From Ceratorhiza oryzae-sativae (Eukaryota; Basidiomycota; Agaricomycetes; Cantharellales; Ceratobasidiaceae), in contig JARWMV010000244.1 in NCBI GenBank assembly GCA_030998015.1, positions 372,001 to 436,000 on the forward strand: DNA of 64,000 nt. The letters run 5' to 3'. Below, one piece after another: positions 12,150 to 22,791 of the stretch (positions within the stretch are counted from its first letter, which is position 1; every line of letters begins with the position of its first letter). The notes under the pieces are model-generated. The model saw nothing but the letters and a program-made list of their open reading frames with translations. It had not been told where the DNA came from and made no database searches. The position numbers and the translations under genes are program-made.

Positions 12150-13857
12150 TGTGAGGTGCAGGCACACGCCCACACAAACAGCACAGCCAGAGGCTGTGCC
12201 CATCTTATCTTCTCTCTATCTTATCACAGTCACTTGTTACTATTTCACTCTGTACCCTGTCTGTCTTTACCCATGTATATAAGACTGTCTCTTGTCACCT
12301 GTAGCTCCTCAGCTTTCCTTTGAATACAAGTCTTTGGCAAGTTATACTCTAACTCCTAAGACCTGACTTTGCCTGATTTAGAGAAGCTGTGCCAGAATTT
12401 TGCAGGACTCCGGCACCTGCAGCAAGACTCCTGTGCTTTTTGGCCATTCTGGCACTGGCACTGGCACTGGCATGCCAGTTGCCGGAGACTGTGCCAGAAT
12501 TCTGGCAGGTGCAGGAGCATGCCAGAATCCCGGGACTCCAGCAACTGGCTATGGTCAGAACTCACCACATCAGATTGTGTGGTAGCTCATTAGATGCGCA
12601 TAAGAGAGAGCTTTCCAACGATATAAGGCACGTTTCATAAGAAATTGATTCTGGCAAATTGTACGCAGTTCTTTTGTTCGGGCCTTTGTGGCCAATATTT
12701 CCAGGGCCACAAAACTCACCACAATCTCTTGCAAAGTAGCTCATTAAACGTGCAAAACTCTGTAGATCACAAATATGTCATTCGCTCTGCGCAGAAAATT
12801 CAATAACACATAGCTCGCACCAGATTAGTGCCCAGGAAATATTCTGGGAAATGCGCACATGCCATTTCACCACAAAGAAAGCTATTTGAAGCTTATATGA
12901 CCAGCTAGCCTTTTTTCTGAGCTTAAGAAACCCCTACTGACATAATATCTAGTCAATTCATCAACAGGATGACTATGAACTGGGGTGTGTGCAGACATCC
13001 TCACTGTCACCCCAGCAGAATCACTGCACATGGTTGGAAATTTAAGTTATAAGCTTGTTCCAGATGTTTCAGGTATCTGAAATAGGGCAATACGTATCCC
13101 TGAAGCTGTCTGTGATACTCAGAAAGACAGAATTGCACTGTGTGGGTGTCCATGGCGCATTTCAGGGGGTTTTCAGCATCAGGGGCACTGTTCCCCCAGT
13201 TTCACTGGCTAAAACACCTTCAATCAGGCTGATTTTTGGTATATAGAGTCCTTATAGTAGTGCGTATCGACTCCGCACAAGGGAGCAAGGTTTGCATGGC
13301 TGGTTTCACTAGCGCCTGTGGCACTGTTCAGGGGCTTCCTCCCTTTATATTGCTCATAACTTTCGATAAAAGCGTTCGTTTATGATGAAAGTATATGCAT
13401 TCGATTCCTCTCAATGAGACGAGTCGATTGGTATGTATATCACGGCAATTGGAGCTCAGGATAGCGAGCTTCAACATCTGCGCATCCCCCTGAATATTCT
13501 TCCTAGATAAATCTGCGCCGATACTGCTCATTTCTTAGCCGTTTGTAATCAAGTAAAGTACAATCGGATCCGCTGAATTTTGCGCATTTTATGAGTGCTT
13601 GACATACACAATCTGAGATGGTCATGTACAGGTGATGATGTGCCAGCATGCAGGTATGCAGGTATGCCAGTACTGCAGGACTCCACCCAGGACTCTGGCA
13701 CCCTTGAGGCTATTCTGGCACCTGCACTGGCAACTGGCACACCGGAATCTGCCGGAATTTTAGCCAGAATTCTGGCAAGTTCTGGCTGCAGGAGCCTGGC
13801 ACAGCACCTCTAGCCTGATTACACTTACCTTTGATTGCTTGGCCTAACAGCCTCACA
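12150..13857 (+). repeat. 3' LTR of chromovirus 1, split by a MITE
   Basis: Matches the 5' LTR (3755-4020). The first part is 12150-12378. After the MITE the LTR resumes at 13821 (ACACTTACC...) and ends CCTCACA at 13857, directly followed by the flank. Eight bases, GCCTGATT, are duplicated on either side of the MITE. Confidence 0.85.
12379..13812 (+). mobile_element. hAT-type MITE (1.43 kb, non-autonomous)
   Basis: The terminal inverted repeats are TAGAGAAGCTGTGCCAG at the left and, reversed, TAGAGGTGCTGTGCCAG at the right (15 of 17 identical). The duplication is 8 bp (GCCTGATT at 12371-12378 and 13813-13820). An 8-bp duplication with TAGAG-type ends is the hAT signature. Many subterminal palindromes of the GCCAGAATTCTGGC type lie within 150 bp of both ends, as expected for hAT transposase binding sites. 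No transposase ORF is present. Unlike the LTR it interrupts, it keeps many CpG sites, so it arrived much later than the CpG loss of its host. Orientation is arbitrary. Confidence 0.85.
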
Positions 13858-14131
13858 GTATGTAGGTAGTGCACTTGTCCTTAAGAGGACTGGGCAGGGA
13901 CTATGGACTTATGGGTCACACAGGCAGTAGATCAAATACAACAGGAGGTCAAGTTCTGAGGCTTAAGGCTCTCAGACTCTCCCTTTATATATTCATATGA
14001 TGTCTATAACAAATACACAGATGGTGTGATAGCAAATTGTACAATATCAGAAATGGTGCCATGTAACAGAATATTCCAGAAGGTACAAACAGAGGATAAC
14101 AAAAACAAGGTCATGTGATCTTATGTAAGTA

Positions 14132-15421
14132 TGTTACAGGTCAGGGTACACTTGAATATCTAGAGCTTAAGCAAATGTAGATATGTTAGTATGCACTAAT
14201 TGTACTCAATACTTCTTAGACTAGAGTAAGAAGGCTCAGAGTAGTTGCAATGCAATCAAGTAACACTCAAGGTAGTCTTAATCTTTCACAGTGTAAACTG
14301 ACTAATTTATAGGTATAAAGAGCAAGACTACCATCAGGTTCCCTTAGATATCTTAAATGTAGTTCAGCCCTAGTTGCTTGGACTAACTGATACTAATCTT
14401 AATACTAGACTTAAGTGATAGCTTATAGGATAGATGGTGGGCTGCCTAATGCATGTACTTCCTCAGCTACAGGTACTTAGATTTCCTCTAATAGCTGGTA
14501 CTTAATGTCATGCTCAATCAGGCAATATTGTATCCTTATATATCTCTGTATATAAGATACAATGAATCAGACAGTATATAACTAATATGGTACTTTATTC
14601 CTCAGTACTAGTTATATAAGAAATCACACACAGACAAGAGAAATAGAAAGAGAAAAGAAACCAATAACCAGTCTGGGTTGAGTAGAGGAGGTGGTCTGGA
14701 AGGGCCTCAGAGGAGGTCCTTTTATACCCTGAGGAGGGCATTCCAGAGCCAAATAGATACATGCATGCCAGTGCAATCATCAAAAGAGGGTACTGCTATA
14801 CTTGGGGTACACCCTAGCCCAGTATAGGATAAGAGAGTAAAGACAGGGTGTGGATTGAAGGCATTGATGCATCTGAGACCTGCTATTGGCTTGTAGATCA
14901 TATTATCATAGTATATACATGTAATGAATGGAGGCTACATCTCAGTGAGTCATAAAGTGAGTCAGAGAAGCTTCTGGATCAATTTGGAAGGCTCTCCTGA
15001 CTCACTGGAGTCATTAGATCTTGATTGATGGTCCAGTAAGATTCTAATGATCTTCAGGCCATTCGGGTGAGGATCTGGTGGATGCACAATCTTGGGCAGC
15101 AGATACCGAAGATTAGCTATTGATAGAGCATAAGATTGCTTTGATAGCATAAGCAGTTGCTGAGATATGAGCAGTGCAATGTTGTAATCAATATCTCCTG
15201 ATAAGAGGAAATATTGCAACCTCTATATCTCTCTGAGTTCTTAAGATAAAATCACGATAAAATATGCGTTGGAAAGAGGAGATTTTGTACTATTTAATAG
15301 AACACAAATAGTACAAATTCAGATGCATAGAAATTCATTTAAATTCAAGAAAATTACAGAGGCATTGCTTTAGGTTGGCAGAGCAGACTAAAATAATAGA
15401 AAATGTTAGTAATCCATTACA
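14132..15421 (-). mobile_element. Solo LTR of family X, minus orientation
   Basis: 1290 bp, ends TGTTACAG...CATTACA (on the minus strand TGTAATGG...CTGTAACA). It is flanked by AAGTA at 14127-14131 and AAATA at 15422-15426. The ancestral site in the surrounding LTR reads AAGTA, so the right copy has one G to A change. It is similar along its length, in inverted orientation, to 24833-26150. No coding capacity beyond chance ORFs. CpG-poor. Confidence 0.75.
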
Positions 15422-15544
15422 AAATAATTCTATGCATATATGTGATTAAACAGGACTTGTCCAAAAAAGCATCAAAAGAGAAGAAGTAAAATGTGGAAAA
15501 TTCATAATAAATTCCATGTCATGGTCTAGGCCATGACACTGGGA

Positions 15545-15651
15545 CAGGGGCTTGTGGACTCAAATTGTAAAGCTGAAAAACTAGCAGGAATGAGTAACTC
15601 TTGTCAAATATACTGGGACACAAACTCAACTTATGGTATTTGAGCAGCTAT
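15545..15651. other. Old CpG-poor sequence, left part of the target of chromovirus 2
   Basis: About 107 bp between two elements. It continues at 21836 once chromovirus 2 and one copy of its GCTAT duplication are removed. Origin unknown; probably an eroded transposon. Confidence 0.4.
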
Positions 15652-16153
15652 TGTCATGGCCTAGACCATGATGCGGATTTTATTATGATTTTTGTATATT
15701 TTATAAAATCTCTCTTTTTCATATTTTTGGACAAGTCCTGTTTAATCGGATATATGCATAGAATTACTTACATGATCACATGACCTTGTTGTTGTTTATG
15801 TTCTGTTTGTACCTTCTGGAATATTCCATTACATGGCACCATTCTCACATTGTATGATAGTTGTCTTGCACCATATGTGTATTTGATATAGCTCATTGTA
15901 TGAATATATAAGGGAGTGTCTGAGAGCCTTAAGCCTCAGAACTCAACCTCCTGTCGTATCCCCTCTACTACCTGTGTGACTTACCAGTCCATAGTCCCTG
16001 CCCAGTCCTCTTAAGGACAAGTGCACTTACTACTCTACCTCCTTGCGTCTTATTGCACCCTCACTGCACGTCCCACCTTAGATGTTATCAGTAAAGCCTC
16101 TGGCATTGCTGCCCATAGGCTTGTCATCACCACTTAGGTGTTTGACGTTACTG
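15652..16153 (+). repeat. 5' LTR of chromovirus 2 (3' end altered)
   Basis: Starts TGTCATGGCCTAGACC and follows the 3' LTR (21314-21835) until TTTGACGTTACTG at 16153. The final ~20 bases of the 3' LTR (TTCAGGTTGTAGCTCTGACA) are not found here; instead the sequence continues TGAAATGGAGAAAGG. A rearrangement therefore removed the LTR end and probably the primer-binding site. A TATATAAGGG box is present near 15908. Confidence 0.8.
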
Positions 16154-16461
16154 TGAAATGGAGAAAGGCTCAGACCGCATAATAATCAAAAGCAGAAAGA
16201 GACTATCCAGTAACAGGTGTCTACAAGGCAGACGGTACCTATCGCCCAACCCTAGGACTCTTGTCCATCACTGCACATGTTGCAGACAGCAAACTACCTG
16301 CTTGCAAAAAAGATGCTCTATATCACGCCTGTCAAAGGCTTGTTGATTAGTTGTAGTCATTGTTCAACGCTAGGTAGCAGAGCAGCCACAGTGTTTGAGA
16401 GTGAAAATCCTGGCTTCAAGAGCACCCACCATACTTGTCTATCCCACTTCCTTTTTTAGCT

Positions 16462-17775
16462 ATGTCTGCACCAAACCCCGCCCCTGCATGGATTCAGTTC
16501 GATGCCACTCAGATTCAAGTACCCACTGATCCAGCTGACCTATTAGCATTCACCCACACAATTAAGGATGCGCTGATCACAATAAATAACAATCTTGTGG
16601 TATTCATCAATCAACAGTTGGCCGAACTATCCACTATCAACACCACTCTCCAGAACCACAATACAAGCCTCTCTAACCTTGACATGAACGTAGTTGTGCT
16701 CCAGGCTGCAGTCCAAGCACCTGGTACAAGCACCTCTATTGTGCATACTCGAGCGCCCAAGTTATTGGCGCCTGCTAAATTTGATGGTTTGGATAAAAAC
16801 AAAGTGGTATCCTTCAGGGTCACAGTGGCCCATTATTTGCAGACTTCCTATCCCTCTGCAACTGCTGATGAGCAGATTGCTTACATCATTTCCTGCCTGG
16901 ATGGCAAAGCCCACAAATGGCTGGAACTCTACCTGGAAGATGATGTTATCAATGGCAATCCGGTCACTTGGCTCCACAATGTCAATGATTTCTGGACCCA
17001 ATTTAACACTTGCTGGAATGTCGCCAACAAGACCAAAAACTTCAGGGCAAAATTCAAATTGCTCAAACAAAAGAATTTGGTCCAAGAATACTTCAAAGAC
17101 TTCCAGACATATTCCCAGGGCCTCAGCTACAACAACACATCCCTTTGCAATCACTTCTACAATGGTCTCACAGTCAAAATCAAGGAATTCCTTGTGGCCC
17201 AAGACTACAATCACATGGCTGCCAATGTCACCCTGCAAACCCTTGCAGACAAGGCACTCAGAATCAATCAGCGTATTGAGTTGTTCCAGGCACAAAATCC
17301 ATCTTCCAAATCTTCCTCTTCCAATGTGGCTAGCACCTCTACCAAAGCTTCCACCTTGCCATCAACAGCTCCTCCCAAAGGCCAGGCCAGGGAAAAGATG
17401 TCTGTTGGGGAAAAGGTGTACACACTTGGTCCAGATGGCAAGGCTTGCAAAGGAACAATCTTGGCTATAAACCGCAACGCCAAAGGACAGTTGATTCCCA
17501 CAATCAAATGGAATGATGGATCATCTGAGGAAACTACCTTCAAACAAATCCAAAAAGATTTGCATCCAATCGTCATCACTCCCTTGGCTCCTACCCTGGC
17601 CAAAGGGTCTGGTCCTGGACCTATGGATCTAGATTCAGCGGGGAAAGGAAAAAAACCTGTAATATGCAGCACTTGTGGTGGTTGTGGCCATTATTCTAGT
17701 GCTTGTCCCTCCAAACCCTATTCTGGGCAAGCTGCTTCCCTTTCTGGTGATGAGTTGGAAAACAAGGACACTTGA
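16462..17775 (+). CDS. Gag polyprotein of chromovirus 2
   Basis: A single uninterrupted ORF of 437 codons from ATG 16462 (MSAPNPAPAWIQFDAT) to TGA 17773-17775. It has an N-terminal coiled-coil-like stretch, a retrotransposon gag core (about residues 120-280; KWLELYLEDD, FWTQFNTCW), a linker and a C-terminal CCHC zinc knuckle (CSTCGGCGHYSSAC, about residues 404-417). It would form the virus-like particle that packages element RNA. Gag ends in frame 1 and pol continues in the -1 frame, with an overlap of about 24 nt (17752-17775), which implies a -1 frameshift as in other fungal chromoviruses. I could not identify a convincing slippery heptamer. Confidence 0.85.
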   Translation: MSAPNPAPAWIQFDATQIQVPTDPADLLAFTHTIKDALITINNNLVVFINQQLAELSTINTTLQNHNTSLSNLDMNVVVLQAAVQAPGTSTSIVHTRAPKLLAPAKFDGLDKNKVVSFRVTVAHYLQTSYPSATADEQIAYIISCLDGKAHKWLELYLEDDVINGNPVTWLHNVNDFWTQFNTCWNVANKTKNFRAKFKLLKQKNLVQEYFKDFQTYSQGLSYNNTSLCNHFYNGLTVKIKEFLVAQDYNHMAANVTLQTLADKALRINQRIELFQAQNPSSKSSSSNVASTSTKASTLPSTAPPKGQAREKMSVGEKVYTLGPDGKACKGTILAINRNAKGQLIPTIKWNDGSSEETTFKQIQKDLHPIVITPLAPTLAKGSGPGPMDLDSAGKGKKPVICSTCGGCGHYSSACPSKPYSGQAASLSGDELENKDT

Positions 17776-20700
17776 ACATTAACAGAGCAAATGTATCAAG
17801 CAAAACCTGTACAGACTTTGAGATATATGCTATAGACAACGTGTCCCCTTTGAATATATATTTTGTTGCATCTCAAGCCCTGTCCGCTCCAGAAAATAAA
17901 AGCATCAACCATATGCAAACCATACATGGTTGGGCCATGATTGACTCAGGTGCATCTTCATGCTTTATACACCCATGCCTAGTTAAACAATATCAAATAC
18001 CCACTTATAAAAAGAAAAAACCAAAAAAATTAAAAGTTATCAATGGTTGTGAAATCTCTTCTGGTATTGTTGATACAGAATGTGTTTTTAATTTAGAAAT
18101 AGGCAGTCATAAGGAACAATTGGTTTGTAATGTAGCAGACATAGGTAGACACACCTTAGTACTAGGAATGTCATGGCTCAAATTACATAATCCAAATATT
18201 GACTGGCCAAATAAACATATTACCTTTGACTCAAATTTTTGTATAAAAAACTGTGTTCCTGCTTCCAATGTAGTTCTTGGCAATGTTGGTGGTGTTGTTG
18301 ACCCATTCAACGAAAACCTAGGAGGTGTCGAGGCTTACCAACCTCTTGAAGGCATCCCTAGGGACCCTGGAGGTGTCGTGGTATCAAAACCACTTGAAGG
18401 CATCCCAGAGGAACTCCAAGACTATACGGATGTATTTTCTGAGGACAAAGTGATGGAGTTACCTCCTCACTGTCCATATGACCTTGAGATAGTCCTCAAG
18501 GATCAAAACGCACCAGTAAAAGGACCGGTATACCCCCTTCGCCCTTTGGATGATGAAGAATTAAGAAGAATACTCAAAGAGCAGTTGGACAAAGGGTTGA
18601 TCAGGCCCTCCAAATCATGATACAGCTCTCCAGTAATCTTTGTTCCTAAAAAGAATGGCAAAAGAAGGATGTGTGTTGATTATCGTTTGCTCAATTCCAA
18701 CACAGTACAAAACATGTATCCCATACCTCTCATTTCCACCTTGGTAGAGAAATTGAGAGGAGCACACGTATTCACAACTCTGGACCTTAAATCTGGCTAT
18801 AATCTGGTCAGAATTAAAGAAGGAGATGAATGGAAAACAGCATTTAAAATGAAATATGGTCTATTTGAATACTTGGTCATGCCTTTCGGTCTTTGTAATG
18901 CTCCAGCCGCCTTCCAGAACTTCATGAACAAGATCTTTAGGGATTTACTAGATGTGTCAGTCATAGTATACCTTGACAACATACTCATATTTTCCAAAAA
19001 CCCTGCGGATCACACAAAGCATGTTCAGGAGGTGTTATCCCAACTTAGGAAACACCAGCTATACTGCAACCTGGAAAAATGTGTCTTCAATGCCTCTGAA
19101 GTAGAATACCTAGGCGTAATTGCCAACGGCAAAGGAGTCAAAACAGACCCAAAAAAGGTCACTGAAGCGGTTAATTGGGAAACACCACGTACCATAAAGG
19201 AAGTGCAGGAAGCACTAGGGTTTTTCAACTACTATCGCCGCTTCATAGAGGACTTTGCAGGACAAGCTTGGCCTATGTACCAGCTCTTGCGTAAAGATGT
19301 CCATTGGTAATGGGGCAAGAATGAGGAAGCATCTTTCCAAATTCTGAAAAAAGCACTAGTCGAATCTCCTGTCTTAATCCAACCAGACATCACAAAGGAA
19401 TTTATACTGGAATGTGATGCATCTGACTTTGCCACTGGAGCTATCCTTAACCAGTATGGCAGAGATGGTAAATTGCACCTGGTAGCCTTCTATTCCAAAA
19501 CTCTATCACCAGCTGAACAAAATTATAATATACATGATAAAGAATTACTGGCTATGATATGAGCATTCAAAGAATGGCGTCACTTGCTCGAAGGATCTGA
19601 AATCCCTGTCTTGGTACTCTCAGACCACAAAAATCTAGAGTTTTTCCAGACAAAAAGGGACTTAAACCAGAGACAAGCAAGGTGGATGGGCTTCCTGGCC
19701 GACTACAATTACAGAATCAAATACAGAAAAGGGGCACAAAACGGAAAAGCTGATATACTATCTTGACAAGAATCACTTTGGAGAGAGGCAGCTAAAGAGG
19801 GGGGTAAAACCCCACTGCTTATCAGCCCTGAGCTTTTCATTTCAGCAATTCTCACTGACCATTCCCTCAACAATTTAATCAGGGATGCATTACCAGATGA
19901 TAAGACTGTATCAAAGATTCTAAAGTCCCTCAAGGAAAACATTCCAGTTAAAGGCTGGCATCTAGAAGATGACTTGTTGTACTACCATGACTGCATATAC
20001 GTACCAAACAAGTCAGAAATCAGACAAGTAGTCATAGAAAGCCAGCATGACAATCCTGCAGCAGGGCATCCAGGGCATTTCAGGACACTAGATCTCCTAT
20101 CTTGAGATTACTATTGGTCCAGAATGAAAAAATCTGTTGTCAATTATATTCAGGCATGCAACTTGTGTATCCAGAACAAGCATTCAAACCAAGCCCCTCC
20201 TGGTCTCCTACAACCCATAGACTTACCAAATAAACCTTGGGAGGAAATCACCTATGACTTGATCACCGGATTACCAACATCAGAAGGTTACAATGCAATA
20301 CTCACAGTGGTGGACTGGTTATCAAAAATGGTACACTTTATCCCCACACACTCAGGAGCCACTGCAGTAGACATTGCAAACCTATTTGTAAACTTTGTCT
20401 GGAAACTACACGGATTACCCTGAAAAACCATATCTGACCAAGGCCCTAACTTCAATGCCAAATTCCTTTGCCAACTGTACAAATGCCTAAACATTGAACC
20501 ACACTACTCTACAGCATACAGACCACAGGTTGATGGGCAAAGCGAAAGACTCAACCAATTCATCAAAATATATCTTTGTCACTACATAAATCACAGACAG
20601 ACAGATTGGGTAGCAGCATTGCCTATGGCGGAATTTGCATATAATAATGGGAAGCACTCAGGATCAAGCCACATGCTGTTCTTTGCCTGCTATGGTTACA

Positions 20701-21302
20701 ACCCAGACTTCACTGTGGGTAATACCAAAGAAAGCCAGGTACCTGCTGCTGATCAACATGCTGAACACCTCAAGGAAATCCAAGAGGAGGCCAAGGCTGC
20801 TCTAACGATTGCCAATCAAACATACTCCGAATATTATAATCAAAAGCATTGTGAAGCACCAAAGATTGAAGTCAGATCAAAGGTCTTCCTAGACAGCTCA
20901 AATATCAAAACTATATGCCCTTCTAAGAAATTGGATAACAGGTGTTTTGGACCATACAAGGTACTGGAACAAATTGGGAAACATACCTTCAAACTGGAAT
21001 TACCCAAATCCATGAAGGTTCATCCAGTATTCCACACTTCACTCCTATTCCCAAAGCCAATAGATGACTATAACCAGCAACCTGTACCTGTTCCACCAGT
21101 GGTCACTCCCGATGGTGAAGAAGAATTTGAAGTTGAAGAAATCCTGGACTCTCGAAAGGTTGGAAGAAGATTGGAGTATTACATCAAATGGGAAGGCTAT
21201 GGACCAGAAGAAAACCTATGGTTACCTAAAGCTGAACTCAAGAATGCACCTGAACAAGTCAAAGAATTCCACCAACTCCATCCCAATGCACTCAGACCTT
21301 GA
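17752..21302 (+). pseudogene. Pol polyprotein of chromovirus 2, six nonsense codons
   Basis: One continuous frame for 3.5 kb, broken by stops at about 18618, 19307, 19560, 19764, 20103 and 20421. Each is a CGA to TGA, CAA to TAA or TGG-type change. Protease: MIDSGASSCFI (about 17938-17970). RT: 18470-19250 with [14 protein letters not shown] and a catalytic box YLDNI where the second Asp (GAC) has become Asn (AAC) through a CpG change. RNase [21 protein letters not shown] at about 19620. Integrase: zinc finger (HPGHFRTLDLL...CNLCIQNKH) and DDE core (SDQGPNFNAKF, with Arg to Gln at the usual SDRG). Chromodomain at 21120-21240 (VEEILDSRKVGRR...YYIKWEGYGPEENLW). Inactive as read. Confidence 0.85.
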
Positions 21303-21313
21303 TGGGGGGGAAG
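21303..21313 (+). other. Polypurine tract of chromovirus 2
   Basis: TGGGGGGGAAG immediately upstream of the 3' LTR and directly after the pol stop codon. Such a tract primes plus-strand DNA synthesis in LTR retrotransposons. Confidence 0.8.
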
Positions 21314-21835
21314 TGTCATGGCCTAGACCATGATGCGGATTTTATTATGATTTTCGTATATTTTATAAAATCTCTCTTTTTCATATTTTTGGACAAGTCC
21401 TGTTTAATCGGATATATGCATAGAATTACTTACATGATCATGTGACCTTGTTGTTGTTTATGTTCTGTTTGTACCTTCTGGAATATTCCATTACATGGCA
21501 CCATTCTCACATTGTACAATAGTTGTCTTGCACCATACATGTATTTGATATAGCTCATCGTATGAATATATAAGGGAGAGTCTGAGAGCCTTAAGCCTCA
21601 GAACTCAACCTCCTGTTGTATCCCCTCTACTACCTGTGTGACTTACCAGTCCATAGTCCCTGCCCAGTCCTCTTAAGGACAAGTGCACTTACTACTCTAC
21701 CTCCTTGCGTCTTATTGCACCCTCACTGCACGTCCCACCTTAGACGTTATCAGTAAAGCCTCCGGCATCACTGCCCATAGGCTTGTCATCACCACTTAGG
21801 TGTTTGACGTTACTGTTCAGGTTGTAGCTCTGACA
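21314..21835 (+). repeat. 3' LTR of chromovirus 2
   Basis: 522 bp, TGTCATGG...CTCTGACA, followed by the GCTAT duplication. The same family supplies the solo LTRs at 3612-15539 (minus), 22792-23830 and 23305-23824. Confidence 0.9.
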
Positions 21836-22791
21836 GCTATCACAAGCTTGCCATTTTTGTTCCCAACTTGAGTGACACCCTAGAAGAAACCTGGCAGCAA
21901 GATCACAATGCAAAGACAAGAGAGCTTACTGTGATCTTAACACTACACATTTGATCAACCATTTCTCCATTTTGTACACTCCACAATATGCAAGATTGAA
22001 CAATCTTCCATTTGTGTCATTGGTCAACTTGAAAATTGCAGTACAGAAGAGTGCCAACTACAAATCACTCAAGGTGGCCATACAAATCCACACTTTTAAA
22101 AGCTTAGGTCAGGGCATTGCATCTTGGCTGTAGAGAATCAGAGAATTTGTATTAATGATAACTGTGTAATTTTACCACCCCAAAGATATCCTACTCACAA
22201 GCTCTAGACTGTTCAGGAAAATAAAATCACTGACAGAGTGATATTTGTTGAGGTAGAACAACTTGTACATATCCAAGGACATGTGGTGCATTATGTTGGG
22301 CTTTGCACAGCCAGAAATGTATGGTGCAAGTGGACATATCCAAACAACTTGCAAAATATCAACCAGACACAGTTGAATACAGGCAGGATTTTTTATCACC
22401 ATCATATTTGTTGTGTTTTCCACTGTGCTCATTGTCATTGATTTGAACTTGGGTAGGTAGGCAAATAGACAGATGGGTGGAGTTCCAGCAGGAGGTTGGT
22501 TGACAGCAACAGGTATTAGACCAAAGACAAGGTACAGCCACCCAGCTTTGCAGTCTTTCATGTGGCATGTTGATGATCAATGAGTTAATAGTCAACCAAC
22601 CACTTAAGACACATACCTGGAACCTTATCTTTCCATCATTCACTTAATTCCTATCCCTGAGGTACAATATGGAATCAGCAACTGCAGGGTCCTTATCCAG
22701 AGGAGGGGTTGCATTGACATGAGCCCATTCAACCTTTGGGAAGATTCAGTGGTGTGGTTCTCTCAACTTAAGTGATGACCACACCCCCACT
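21836..22791. other. Eroded sequence with one open frame, unclassified
   Basis: Right-hand continuation of 15545-15651. A plus-strand frame at about 21930-22133 reads like real protein (TTHLINHFSILYTPQYARL...), but it is short and has no family I recognise. CpG-poor throughout. Most likely the remains of an old transposon that served as landing site for later insertions. The last five bases, CCCAC, are the duplication of the next solo LTR. Confidence 0.35.

Larger units (their letters stand above)
3755..13857 (+). mobile_element. Ty3/Gypsy chromovirus 1, full length but degenerate
   Basis: A complete LTR retrotransposon: 5' LTR, gag, protease, reverse transcriptase, RNase H, integrase, chromodomain, an additional 3' ORF and a 3' LTR that was later split by a MITE. 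The 5-bp duplication GTATG flanks it (3750-3754 and 13853-13857, overlapping the LTR end reading by convention). The domain order PR-RT-RH-INT-chromo identifies Ty3/Gypsy, chromovirus branch. The gag-pol frame stays in one register from about 4484 to 11146 but carries roughly twenty stops, nearly all explained by CGA to TGA, CAG to TAG, CAA to TAA or TGG to TGA/TAG changes. It is non-autonomous now. Confidence 0.88.
3612..15539 (-). mobile_element. Solo LTR (family of the element at 15652), split by two later insertions
   Basis: Three blocks (3612-3754, 13858-14131 and 15422-15539), read on the minus strand, together make one LTR. It begins TGTCATGG near 15539, contains the family's sequence (ACAAGTCCTGTTTAATC, CCTTAAGCCTCAGAAC, TGCCCAGTCCTCTTAAGGAC) and ends CTCTGACA at 3612. 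It is flanked by the 5-bp direct repeat CTGGG on both outer sides (about 3607-3611 and 15540-15544), so it is a solo LTR left after recombination. A Gypsy element (3755-13857) and another family's solo LTR (14132-15421) sit inside it, which makes this the oldest datable insertion at the left of the block. All parts are CpG-poor. Confidence 0.8.
15652..21835 (+). mobile_element. Ty3/Gypsy chromovirus 2, full length
   Basis: 6.2 kb flanked by GCTAT (15647-15651 and 21836-21840). It comprises a 5' LTR, gag with zinc knuckle, pol (PR-RT-RH-INT) ending in a classical chromodomain, a polypurine tract directly before the 3' LTR, and the 3' LTR. Only about six in-frame stops interrupt pol and gag is intact, so it is younger than chromovirus 1. 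The LTRs differ at about ten sites over 500 bp, nine of them CG versus TG/CA. Confidence 0.9.

Noticed and set aside
16694..17470. 258-codon plus-strand ORF inside gag of chromovirus 2
   Set aside because: An overlapping shadow frame of the intact gag ORF, rich in Ser/Pro/Trp without motifs.
17740..17775. Slippery heptamer for gag-pol frameshifting
   Set aside because: GGAAAAC lies in the overlap but does not fit the X-XXY-YYZ rule in the gag frame, and no downstream pseudoknot was evident; only the frame relation is reported.
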